Assembly: GCA_016176815.1 (NCBI GenBank)
Contig: JACOWL010000028.1
Location: 1-8,555, forward strand
Direction: 5' to 3'
Length of the DNA: 8,555 nucleotides
From: Candidatus Pacearchaeota archaeon
GTDB lineage: Archaea; Nanobdellota; Nanobdellia; Pacearchaeales; GW2011-AR1
In this document: one piece after another, positions 1-6,129 of the stretch
How the letters are laid out: every line of letters begins with the position of its first letter
Position numbering within the stretch: the first letter of the stretch is position 1
The notes under the pieces: model-generated
The model's input: only the letters and a program-made list of their open reading frames with translations
Database searches by the model: none
What the model was told of the DNA's origin: nothing
Made by a program: the position numbers and the translations under genes

Positions 1-22
1 GAGAAAAGATAGTCAAGAGCAT

Positions 23-96
23 GGCTCCGTAGCTCAGTTTGGTAGAGCACTGGACTTTTAATCCAGGTGTCGCGGGTTCAAATCCCGTCGGGGCCA
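23..96 (+). tRNA. tRNA-Lys (anticodon TTT)
   Basis: The gene folds into a full cloverleaf. The 7-bp acceptor is GGCTCCG (23-29) with CGGGGCC (89-95), including one G-U pair. The D stem is GCTC/GAGC (32-35/45-48). The anticodon stem is CTGGA/TCCAG (50-54/62-66) around loop CTTTTAA, which gives anticodon TTT at 57-59. The T arm is GCGGG/CCCGT around TTCAAAT. The discriminator base is A96, and no CCA is encoded, as is common in archaea. There is no intron. The molecule decodes AAA/AAG lysine codons. Its promoter would lie mostly before the window; no TATA box is visible in the 22 nt upstream. Confidence 0.97.
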
Positions 97-129
97 TTTA
101 TTAGTATACCCTTTAATTACAATAATAAA

Positions 130-135
130 TTTAAA
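130..135 (+). promoter_or_regulatory. TATA box for the 192-aa gene
   Basis: AATTTAAAC is centred near 132.5, about 24.5 nt before the ATG at 157. This is the spacing expected for an archaeal TATA box driving a leaderless mRNA. No ribosome binding site precedes the ATG. Confidence 0.55.
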
Positions 136-156
136 CAGATTTTAATCTTTTGATTT

Positions 157-735
157 ATGGAACTTGAGAAATTATTTTTGAAGAAAGAAGAATTACCGAT
201 TTTATATAAAAGTTGCTTTCAGATTCCAATTCACCCAAAACTTCTGAACGAAGAGATAAAAATTAATGAAAATATTGCAACTAGGATTTTTTCTAAAGTA
301 GCGCAGGAGTGGTATGAAGATTTAAAAAATTATTCTCCTGAAACTAATCAGGAAAAAGAATGGATAAAGAAAGTCTTTCTAAAAAACAAACCAAAAATAA
401 CTAAACACTTTGATAGTCAGATTTTAAATGGCGTTTGGCAGGACGATGTTAATTTTATAGACAATGGCCTTGTCCAGTGTTTTTCAATATGTAGAAATTC
501 TGGAGGAAGCATTTATTTTAACAACGAAGATATAAATTGCCAAACATTAATTCCAAATAATTATTTAAAATTTTCAGAAGAAAAAACAAAAGAATTTGAA
601 TTTAAAAAAGTTGGAGAATACTCAATCGCTCATGTATATTCTCAGCACAATATAGATGCTTATCCCGGAGCTTTATTCTTGAGAAATTGGGCAATAACTT
701 ATATGAATGAAGTTTTCAAACAGATTTTCTCCTAA
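157..735 (+). CDS. hypothetical protein, 192 aa
   Basis: I do not recognise this family. The protein is soluble in appearance, with no signal peptide or membrane segment. The N-terminal half (residues 1-90) is rich in Lys/Glu and probably helical. The C-terminal half has more aromatic and mixed residues, with Cys109 and Cys112 (CFSIC), a Gly-Gly at 116-117, and the stretch SQHNIDAYPGALFLRNW at about 162-178. The ATG at 157 is supported by a TATA box about 24.5 nt upstream and no earlier in-frame option that fits it better. It lies 60 bp downstream of the tRNA-Lys gene. Its TAA stop lies inside the 3' end of the convergent cstA gene (20-bp overlap). Base composition is like its neighbours. The reading frame is very probably real; the function is unknown. 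Confidence 0.75.
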   Translation: MELEKLFLKKEELPILYKSCFQIPIHPKLLNEEIKINENIATRIFSKVAQEWYEDLKNYSPETNQEKEWIKKVFLKNKPKITKHFDSQILNGVWQDDVNFIDNGLVQCFSICRNSGGSIYFNNEDINCQTLIPNNYLKFSEEKTKEFEFKKVGEYSIAHVYSQHNIDAYPGALFLRNWAITYMNEVFKQIFS

Positions 736-2275
736 TAAATTTAAACCCCTCAAATGCCACAAAAATTCCCAATACAAACATTCCAAGAGAAATTGCAGTT
801 AAAGCAAAATTTCCCTGAGCTAAATATCCATTGGCGTTAAATGTTAAATAAATCAAAGCTGACAGAGTTGTTAATAAAACAAAAACTGCAGGAATTAAAA
901 TAAATTTAACATTTCTTTTTCTTGAAATAAAAAAACACGAAACTGCAATTAAAGAAATTGATGCAATCAGCTGGTTTGAAGAACCAAATAATCTCCATAA
1001 AGTTTCATAAGAATTTGTTACTGCTAAAAGCCAGGCAGGAATTAAGGTCAGGATTGTTGTTAAAAATCTGTTTTTGAACTTTGGAAAAAGATTTTCGGAG
1101 ATTACCATTCTTCCCAATCTTGTAGAAGTATCCACAGTTGTTAAAATAAATTGATTCACCATTATTGCTCCAAGAAGCACAGCAAAGCTGATTGTTATTA
1201 AAGGAATTCCAATATTTCCGACGATGTTTCCGTAGCCTGAAGAAAATAAAGCAACCCACCCTTCTTTTAATGTTGCTTGAAAACCGCCGGCAATTTCACT
1301 TCCCCATTTTACTCCGGAGATAATTAAAACTGTAACTAAAATCGCAAGCGCCCCCTCTCCGAGCATTGAGCCATAGCCGACCGCTTTTCCATGTGATTCT
1401 TTTGAAAGTTGCTTGCTTGTTAATCCCGACGAGACAAGTCCATGAAATCCTGAAACAGCTCCGCACGCAACCGTTATAAATAAAATTGGCCAGAGAGGAA
1501 AATTTCCTGAAATATAAATCGGAGCGTTGATTTTAGGATGCACCAAAATAATTCCTATAAATCCCAGAATCATAAGAATGAACAGCTGAATAGCGCTCAG
1601 ATAATCCCGCGGTCTTAAAAGAAGCCAGATGGGAGTTACCGACGCAATTCCGGCATATAAAATAATTATTGAAATCCAGATATTTTTTAATAAAACAGGA
1701 TTTTTTAATAAAACAGGGTTTTCAATTCCAAGATTAACTGGATATTTATTCCCGATAAAAATAAAAATAAAAACAAGAATAATTGCAATAATGCTTGAAA
1801 TTTTATAATTCCATTTTAATTTTTCCACTCCAAATCCGAGAACCAGCGCAATTACTGAAATTGCAATCAGCGGAAGAACTAATTCTGATTTATAGATTAT
1901 GCTTTCTGCTGTTGAAACAGAAAAAACAGTGATAAGTAATATAAGCGCAATCCAAATCATTGCTCCAAAAATCCAGCCCGATTTTGAACCCAAAAAGTCT
2001 TTTGCAATATTTGAAACTCCTTTTGCTCTATTTCTTACAGAAGCCATTAGAGTTACATAATCATGCATTGCGCCGATGAAAACTGCGCCAATTGAAATCC
2101 AGAGAACAACTGCAAGCCACCCAAAATAACTTACCGCTAAAATTGGTCCGATTATTGGTCCTGCCCCCGCAATTGATTCAAAATGGTGTCCGATTAAAAA
2201 TGGTTTTTTTGCAGGAGAGAAATCAATTTTATTTTTGTTTGTTAGAGCAGGCGTTTTATTTTTATCATTTGGCAC
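716..2275 (-). CDS. cstA: CstA-family carbon starvation protein (peptide/pyruvate transporter), N-terminally short
   Basis: This is a polytopic membrane transporter of the CstA family, whose studied members import peptides or pyruvate; substrate here is inferred from family only. Visible family motifs: GHHF at 29-32 followed by AGAGPIIGPILA (36-47), PIWLLLRPRDYLS (215-227), CGAVSGFHGLVSSG (271-284), TVDTSTRLGRM (380-390) and LWRLFGSSNQL (426-436). Many hydrophobic segments run between them. It is 519 aa, against 701 aa for E. coli CstA. Its first residues (PNDKNKTPA) align with the region just before GHHF, so the usual preceding membrane segment(s) are missing. The start is GTG at 2275. An in-frame TAG lies six codons upstream (2291-2293), and a TATA box sits 28 nt upstream, so this start looks genuine. 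Residues 186-197 contain NPVLLK twice, from an 18-bp duplication. Stop is TGA at 716-718. Confidence 0.9.
   Translation of the reverse strand: MPNDKNKTPALTNKNKIDFSPAKKPFLIGHHFESIAGAGPIIGPILAVSYFGWLAVVLWISIGAVFIGAMHDYVTLMASVRNRAKGVSNIAKDFLGSKSGWIFGAMIWIALILLITVFSVSTAESIIYKSELVLPLIAISVIALVLGFGVEKLKWNYKISSIIAIILVFIFIFIGNKYPVNLGIENPVLLKNPVLLKNIWISIIILYAGIASVTPIWLLLRPRDYLSAIQLFILMILGFIGIILVHPKINAPIYISGNFPLWPILFITVACGAVSGFHGLVSSGLTSKQLSKESHGKAVGYGSMLGEGALAILVTVLIISGVKWGSEIAGGFQATLKEGWVALFSSGYGNIVGNIGIPLITISFAVLLGAIMVNQFILTTVDTSTRLGRMVISENLFPKFKNRFLTTILTLIPAWLLAVTNSYETLWRLFGSSNQLIASISLIAVSCFFISRKRNVKFILIPAVFVLLTTLSALIYLTFNANGYLAQGNFALTAISLGMFVLGIFVAFEGFKFIRRKSV
1683..1718 (-). repeat. 18-bp tandem duplication inside cstA
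   Basis: Two head-to-tail 18-bp copies (1683-1700 and 1701-1718) differ only at the last base. They encode NPVLLK-NPVLLK in frame, at residues 186-197 of the transporter, in the segment between two predicted membrane helices. It looks like a recent slippage duplication. Confidence 0.9.
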
Positions 2276-2299
2276 CTTTAAAGATATAATCTAAAGCGG

Positions 2300-2307
2300 T
2301 TTATAAA
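2300..2307 (-). promoter_or_regulatory. TATA box for cstA
   Basis: TTTATAAA is centred at 2303.5, about 28 nt upstream of the GTG start at 2275 on the minus strand. The spacing implies transcription starting at or within a few bases of the start codon. This supports the short N-terminus. Confidence 0.6.
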
Positions 2308-2357
2308 TTTTGAGAAGTATGAATTATATTTAGAATTGTTTTTAAATTTGGATTTTT

Positions 2358-2394
2358 AATTTTTCGGAACAACGAAATTGAGTTAGCGAAAATT
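2358..2394. other. imperfect hairpin in the cstA/stomatin intergenic region
   Basis: AATTTTTCG (2358-2366) faces CGAAAATT (2387-2394), an 8-bp stem with one extra T, around a loop of about 20 nt. It lies between the two divergent promoters (2300-2307 and 2486-2493). Nothing else recognisable lies in 2308-2468. The role is unknown and it may be chance in AT-rich DNA. Confidence 0.3.
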
Positions 2395-2468
2395 CCAAAG
2401 TAATTTTCCAATTTAATGTCAAAAAGATTATTAACAGAAACTTTAAAAACTCTTATCATTGTAAAATT

Positions 2469-2493
2469 ACAACAAAATAGAAAGATTTAAATA
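2469..2493 (+). promoter_or_regulatory. 25-bp promoter element of the stomatin gene (copy 1)
   Basis: The element begins ACAACAAAATAG and ends with TATA box TTTAAATA (2486-2493), centred about 25.5 nt before the ATG at 2515. All 25 bases recur exactly, on the other strand, at 4940-4964 in front of the four-gene operon. In both places exactly 21 nt separate the element from the ATG. The TATA part would bind TBP; the upstream 16-17 bases would hold the BRE and possibly a regulator site. Confidence 0.8.
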
Positions 2494-2514
2494 TGATATA
2501 TTTGTACAAGAATT

Positions 2515-3552
2515 ATGAAAAAAATATTTAAGCAAAATCTTGAAAAAATTTCATTGGCTGCAGGTTTAGCAGTGATGGATGTTTCTAATGCTCTTGCAAG
2601 TTCAGATTATTCTGATTCTAATAGTTTTCTTAACAATATAGGATGGTATATTGCAGGAGGCGGTTTAGTAACTTATTTGCTTAGCGGAATAAAAATAATT
2701 AGACCAACGCAAAGAGGATTAATTGAAAGATTGGGAAAATACAAAAAATTTGCAGAACCTGGATTTAATTGGATATTCCCTTTTATTGATAAAATGAGAA
2801 AAGTAAATATTACAGAGATGATGGTTGAAGCTGGACAACAAGAAGTAATTACAAAAGATAACTTAAATGCTAAAGTAGATGCTCAAGTATATTTTAAAAT
2901 TAGACCGGATGTAGAGAGTGTGAAAAACTCTCAATATAATGTTGATAATTATCTTAACCAAATTGTAGCTCTTGAAAAAACAACATTAAGGTCTATTATG
3001 GGAACACTTTCACTTAAAGAAGCTAATAGTGACAGAAGTAAAATAAATACCACTCTTGCATCAGAATTGAAAAAAGAAGCGAATTATTGGGGCGTGGATA
3101 TTGTAAGAGCCGAATTAAAAGAAATTGATCCTCCAAAAGATGTTCAGGAAACTATGAATGAAATTGTAAAAGCAGAAAATGAAAAACTTGCGGCATTAGA
3201 TTTTGCTACAGCTGCAGAAACCAAAGCAGATGGTTTAAGAAGAGCAGAAATTAAGGCGGCTGAAGGAAAAAAACAAGCAAAAATTTTAGAAGCTGATGGA
3301 GAATCTCAAGCAATAATGAAAGTAGCTTCTGCAAATGCAGAAGCAATAAAAGTTATTAATGAAGCATCTGAAAAATATTTCAAGGGAAATGCCGTTGAAT
3401 ATAGAAAATTAGAGGTATTAGAAAATACATTAAAAGATAATGCCAAGTATGTTATACCGCAAGGGACCTCTTTGATTGCTCTATTAGATCAAATGAAAGA
3501 AAATGTTATTCCCGTACCAATTGCAACAGCGCAAGAAATAACTAAAAAATAA
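2515..3552 (+). CDS. stomatin/slipin-like SPFH (Band 7) membrane protein
   Basis: This is a 345-aa member of the SPFH/prohibitin-stomatin family, which forms membrane-associated oligomers that organise membrane microdomains and regulate membrane proteases or channels. Residues 1-28 resemble a signal peptide or first anchor (Lys-rich start, hydrophobic 13-21, ALA before Ser29). A second hydrophobic stretch spans about 42-57 (IGWYIAGGG...LLSGI). The SPFH domain follows at about 60-215, with GLIERLGKYKKFAEPGFNW (68-86), the strand around DAQVYFKI (122-129), LRSIMGTLSLKEANSDRSKI (158-177) and WGVDIVRAELKEIDPP (192-207). An Ala/Lys/Glu-rich coiled coil runs at about 215-285. The ATG is fixed by a TATA box 25.5 nt upstream. 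The usual slipin partner nfeD is not adjacent. The gene converges with a four-gene operon that has the same promoter element. Confidence 0.92.
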   Translation: MKKIFKQNLEKISLAAGLAVMDVSNALASSDYSDSNSFLNNIGWYIAGGGLVTYLLSGIKIIRPTQRGLIERLGKYKKFAEPGFNWIFPFIDKMRKVNITEMMVEAGQQEVITKDNLNAKVDAQVYFKIRPDVESVKNSQYNVDNYLNQIVALEKTTLRSIMGTLSLKEANSDRSKINTTLASELKKEANYWGVDIVRAELKEIDPPKDVQETMNEIVKAENEKLAALDFATAAETKADGLRRAEIKAAEGKKQAKILEADGESQAIMKVASANAEAIKVINEASEKYFKGNAVEYRKLEVLENTLKDNAKYVIPQGTSLIALLDQMKENVIPVPIATAQEITKK

Positions 3553-3592
3553 ATTACGAATGCGAAATATTTTTAAATATAACAAAAGAAAT

Positions 3593-3994
3593 TCATTCTT
3601 TTTTCTTAAGCAAACTTATAACTTTTTGCTCCAGTTCTTTTTGTTTTTGACCATATAAAGCAGATGTAGCTAAATTTTGCAAATCATAACTAAGAGGTTT
3701 TGCCGTCCCGAACATATCAAAAAAAGATTCATTAATTTTTATGTATTCTTTTATATTCGGCGAAATAAATTTCTCAGGATTTATATTATGCTTTTGAGAA
3801 AATTCAGGGTAAATTTGGACTACATCTGCAATACTATCTCTGTTACTATCCCTTATTTCAATTCCATCAATTTTTTTTATTAAAGGATTATATTCGTTCC
3901 TTTGATTGTTGGGCATATTTTTAATATAAATCAGCCCCGCTATTCCCAGCGCAAAAGAAATTCCCGCTTTTAATAATGGCAAGTAGTTTGTCAT
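3593..3994 (-). CDS. small membrane-anchored hypothetical protein with a Ca-binding-like loop, 133 aa
   Basis: I do not recognise the family. Residues about 7-24 (LLKAGISFALGIAGLIYI) form one hydrophobic helix, with the rest hydrophilic, so it is probably a single-pass N-terminally anchored protein. Residues 49-57 read DSNRDSIAD, fitting the D-x-N-x-D-x-x-x-D pattern of EF-hand or dockerin-like calcium loops; the usual Gly after the third ligand is Ser here. The C-terminus (about 114-133) is Lys/Glu/Gln-rich, possibly coiled. It is the last gene of the four-gene minus-strand operon, 9 nt after the previous stop, and ends 40 bp from the stomatin stop on the other strand. Co-expression with the membrane scaffold protein is plausible but inferred. 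Confidence 0.75.
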   Translation of the reverse strand: MTNYLPLLKAGISFALGIAGLIYIKNMPNNQRNEYNPLIKKIDGIEIRDSNRDSIADVVQIYPEFSQKHNINPEKFISPNIKEYIKINESFFDMFGTAKPLSYDLQNLATSALYGQKQKELEQKVISLLKKKE

Positions 3995-4003
3995 TTAACT
4001 TTA

Positions 4004-4381
4004 CTAATACATCCCATTTAATTCTAAAATTTTATCTCCGTTTTTGGATGTGATAATAATGTCTTTCTTCAACTCAATTGCATCATACAATTTTCTAATA
4101 TCTTTAGATAAATCCAAATCCCCATACCATACATTTCGATATTCTCTTTTATACCAGCGTTTATTTCTTTTTTCATGCAATGTATTTCCTTTTTTACTGA
4201 TACGAATTACTGAAGGGAATTCTAAATTTTTAATTTTGTAATATAATTCCCTTTCATAAATCATAGCATTGAACACCACTAAATTTTCTTTGTTTTCCTT
4301 TAAATAATTTTTACTATGGCCAATCCTTCTTTTCATCGGAAATCCTTTTGATTTTAATAATTCTATTAGCGATTTTTTCAT
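4004..4381 (-). CDS. hypothetical basic protein with NVWYGDLDL motif, 125 aa
   Basis: A 125-aa soluble, basic protein. Residues 70-82 are crowded with Lys/Arg (EKRNKRWYKREYR). The C-terminal part, NVWYGDLDLSKDIRKL (83-98) followed by a short strand-rich tail, resembles a WYGDLDLxxDxxKL pattern that I recall from small uncharacterised prokaryotic proteins. This is a memory-based resemblance, not a proven homology, and it gives no function. The ATG at 4381 lies 1 nt after the stop of the preceding gene, so translation is probably coupled. The stop is TAG at 4004-4006. It is the third gene of the operon. Confidence 0.75.
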   Translation of the reverse strand: MKKSLIELLKSKGFPMKRRIGHSKNYLKENKENLVVFNAMIYERELYYKIKNLEFPSVIRISKKGNTLHEKRNKRWYKREYRNVWYGDLDLSKDIRKLYDAIELKKDIIITSKNGDKILELNGMY

Positions 4382-4382
4382 T

Positions 4383-4676
4383 TTAATTTATTGATTTATT
4401 TAATTTTATTCCTGTTCCGGATATTTCATATTTGCAGGTTAATCCTAAAAATCCTGGATTAAAACTTCTTTTAACATTAACAACTGAATCATATTTTTCC
4501 GCCATTTCTCTAAAGTCTTTTTCCGCCTTGAAAAAATTGAAAAACAAAGAAGGGCTTCTTATAACTCTAAAATCATTAATCAAAGCATTTCTTTCTAATT
4601 CTTGTTTAGAAATATTTTTCTCATTTGCCAATAAATCAAAATACTCATTTAAGTTTTGTTTTGTGTAGAGGGTCAT
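4383..4676 (-). CDS. hypothetical protein, 97 aa
   Basis: I do not recognise this protein. It looks soluble. The N-terminal half is helical and charged (LNEYFDLLANEKNISKQELE, residues 8-27). A Phe-rich patch SLFFNFF lies at 43-49, and a likely strand-rich C-terminus runs from VVNVKRSF (65-72) to the end. Its ATG overlaps the TGA of the upstream gene in the four-base ATGA arrangement (4673-4676), a sign of translational coupling. The next gene starts 1 nt after its TAA. It is the second gene of the operon. Confidence 0.72.
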   Translation of the reverse strand: MTLYTKQNLNEYFDLLANEKNISKQELERNALINDFRVIRSPSLFFNFFKAEKDFREMAEKYDSVVNVKRSFNPGFLGLTCKYEISGTGIKLNKSIN

Positions 4677-4918
4677 AAATCATAATTAATATATGGAGAA
4701 ATTACTTCTCTAATTATTCCTAATGTCTTTAATTTGTAATTAGAAGATATGTGAACCATAGCAGTATTTTTATATCGTTCAACTTCACCACCATTATTAA
4801 TACATCCAATTATCCATTTAAATTCTCTATCTAATTCTTTTTCTAAATTGTTTAGTTTGTCCTTAGCAAATTCATGCATTCCTTCATTTAGTTTATTTTT
4901 ATTAATTAAGTTTGTCAT
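4673..4918 (-). CDS. hypothetical protein, 81 aa, first gene of a four-gene operon
   Basis: No recognised family. Residues 1-35 are charged and probably helical (FAKDKLNNLEKELDREF at 17-33). The middle has a turn with CINNGGE (39-45), and the rest is probably strand-forming (TAMVHISSNYKLKTLGII). There is no membrane segment. The ATG at 4918 is chosen because a TATA box lies 26.5 nt upstream in an element identical to the stomatin promoter; an internal Met14 is an alternative without that support. Its stop overlaps the next ATG by 4 nt. As the promoter-proximal gene, it is made under the same element as the stomatin-like protein. Confidence 0.72.
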   Translation of the reverse strand: MTNLINKNKLNEGMHEFAKDKLNNLEKELDREFKWIIGCINNGGEVERYKNTAMVHISSNYKLKTLGIIREVISPYINYDL

Positions 4919-4939
4919 ATTATCTATAGAAATAACAAG

Positions 4940-4964
4940 TATTTAAATCTTTCTATTTTGTTGT
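4940..4964 (-). promoter_or_regulatory. 25-bp promoter element of the four-gene operon (copy 2)
   Basis: Read on the minus strand, these 25 bases are identical to 2469-2493. The TATA box (4947-4940) is centred about 26.5 nt before the ATG at 4918, with the same 21-nt gap to the ATG as at the stomatin gene. Identity ends sharply on both sides, so this is a conserved or duplicated promoter core rather than a longer duplicated region. Confidence 0.8.
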
Positions 4965-5008
4965 CTTTTGGAAATAGTTACAATTTGACTCAATCATAGA
5001 TGTTTTTT

Positions 5009-5536
5009 CTATCCCAGAAATTTATAATCAATTCTTGTTCTGCACGGAAGTTTTGACTTAATCTTATTTAATATTTCTCTTGTAAAAATTACTGCTTTTT
5101 CATTTGGAACAGCGATAAGAAATATTTTGTCTTCCGGTTTTAAAATTGCGGCGATGTTCATTGACACTCCAAAAGACAACTGCATTCCTGTCTGCATTCT
5201 GTCTGCTCCGGCCCCGGTAATCATTCTGTTTTCTCTTTGAATATGGTGCGGATACGGAAAAATTTTAAAAAAATACTGATTCATAAATTTCTCGTCTAAT
5301 TCTTTATGAAGATACTGCCTGCATGACTCAATAGCGTTCTGCCTTAATTGGGCGTTTTCGCAGGAAACTAAAGTCAGCCTGTGTTTGAATTTTGATAAAT
5401 CATCTTTCCCCATGCTAAACTTTGTGATAATTTTTGGAGGAACAGTTTTAATGTATGCTTTATTTTTTACACTGCTCTTTCTGGTAAAAGGACCAACTTT
5501 CTTTTTTGAATATGAATTTGCTTTTCGCAGCGCCAT
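5009..5536 (-). CDS. rpl10e: large-subunit ribosomal protein uL16 (archaeal L10e)
   Basis: This is the archaeal/eukaryotic L10e form of uL16, which sits in the 50S subunit near the peptidyl transferase centre and the P/A-site tRNAs. At 175 aa it is full length for the archaeal family. The N-terminus (ALRKANSYSKKKVGPFTRK) is the basic arm. PPKIITKFSMG lies at 33-43, SCENAQLRQNAIESCRQYL at 58-76, PYPHHIQRENR at 94-104 and GAGADRMQTGMQLSFG at 108-123, the family signature. After that, the usual FGKPxGxAAR is altered to FGVSMNIAA, a divergent spot. It is the last gene of the eL33-led operon, 13 nt after the preceding stop. The ATG at 5536 gives the standard MALR-type start. Confidence 0.95.
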   Translation of the reverse strand: MALRKANSYSKKKVGPFTRKSSVKNKAYIKTVPPKIITKFSMGKDDLSKFKHRLTLVSCENAQLRQNAIESCRQYLHKELDEKFMNQYFFKIFPYPHHIQRENRMITGAGADRMQTGMQLSFGVSMNIAAILKPEDKIFLIAVPNEKAVIFTREILNKIKSKLPCRTRIDYKFLG

Positions 5537-5549
5537 TTTAATTTTTTAT

Positions 5550-5873
5550 TTATTTTGTTTTTGATTTAGCCGATGATTTTAACTTCTCTTCAAGTCCACA
5601 CTCCGCTAAGCTGATTAATTTAGTTTTTATTTCTTTACTTGTTGATTTTGGGATAATAATTTTATTAATATAATTCCTTGTTTCAGAACGATTCTTTGAT
5701 GGAAAAGTGGAAAATCCTCTCGTTGATTTAAGCGAAATTCCCGCCGAATAATATTTTTTTACAATGCTTAAATTTCTTCCTTTTAGTTGCGGGGAGCCGT
5801 ACAAATCTGATAAGTAATTCTCAATGAAACTTGCATTCCCGGGATTTATATTAATTTCAATTTGGTTTTTCAT
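5550..5873 (-). CDS. hypothetical protein, 107 aa, between ribosomal genes
   Basis: I do not recognise this family. It is a basic, soluble-looking protein with no membrane segment. Residues 1-30 look like a short strand plus helix (IEININPGNASFIENYLSDL). The middle is rich in Ser/Arg/Lys (SLKSTRGFSTFPSKNRSETR, 52-71), and the end is a Lys/Ser tail (SSAKSKTK), such as is often found in RNA- or ribosome-binding proteins; that use is inference. The ATG at 5873 lies 7 nt after the upstream stop. The uL16 gene starts 13 nt after its TAA. Its location inside a two-ribosomal-protein operon suggests a translation-related role. Confidence 0.75.
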   Translation of the reverse strand: MKNQIEININPGNASFIENYLSDLYGSPQLKGRNLSIVKKYYSAGISLKSTRGFSTFPSKNRSETRNYINKIIIPKSTSKEIKTKLISLAECGLEEKLKSSAKSKTK

Positions 5874-5880
5874 TTTTATT

Positions 5881-6129
5881 TTATTTAAGGCTTTTTTCTA
5901 ATTCTTTTAAAAAATTTTTGTTTTTTTCTTTAATTTCCGGTGAAATGTATCTGAAAATTAATTTTCCTTCTCCTAAATCAAGATACGCTACATTATTATC
6001 GCCGGAGTTTGCTTTATATCTTTTTTCTCCAATGTTTTCCAACATTGAATAATTATAAGTCGTTAACATTCTACTAATTACTGCCAAAGATCCATTTTTT
6101 GGATCAAAAAATAATGAAGCATGATTCAT
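5881..6129 (-). CDS. hypothetical protein, 82 aa, overlapping the eL33 gene
   Basis: No recognised family. The protein starts MNHASLFFDPKNGSLAVISR, has likely strands (NVAYLDLGEGKLIFRYI, 46-62) and ends in a Lys/Glu-rich helix (EIKEKNKNFLKELEKSLK, 65-82). There is no signal or membrane segment. Its ATG overlaps the TGA of the eL33 gene by 4 nt (6126-6129), indicating coupled translation, and the next gene starts 7 nt after its TAA. It is the second gene of the ribosomal operon. Confidence 0.75.
   Translation of the reverse strand: MNHASLFFDPKNGSLAVISRMLTTYNYSMLENIGEKRYKANSGDNNVAYLDLGEGKLIFRYISPEIKEKNKNFLKELEKSLK

Noticed and set aside
2469..4964. Transposon or integrated element with 25-bp terminal inverted repeats
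   Set aside because: There is no transposase or integrase inside, no target-site duplication next to the repeats, and both copies contain a TATA box at identical distance from an ATG, so a shared promoter explains them better.
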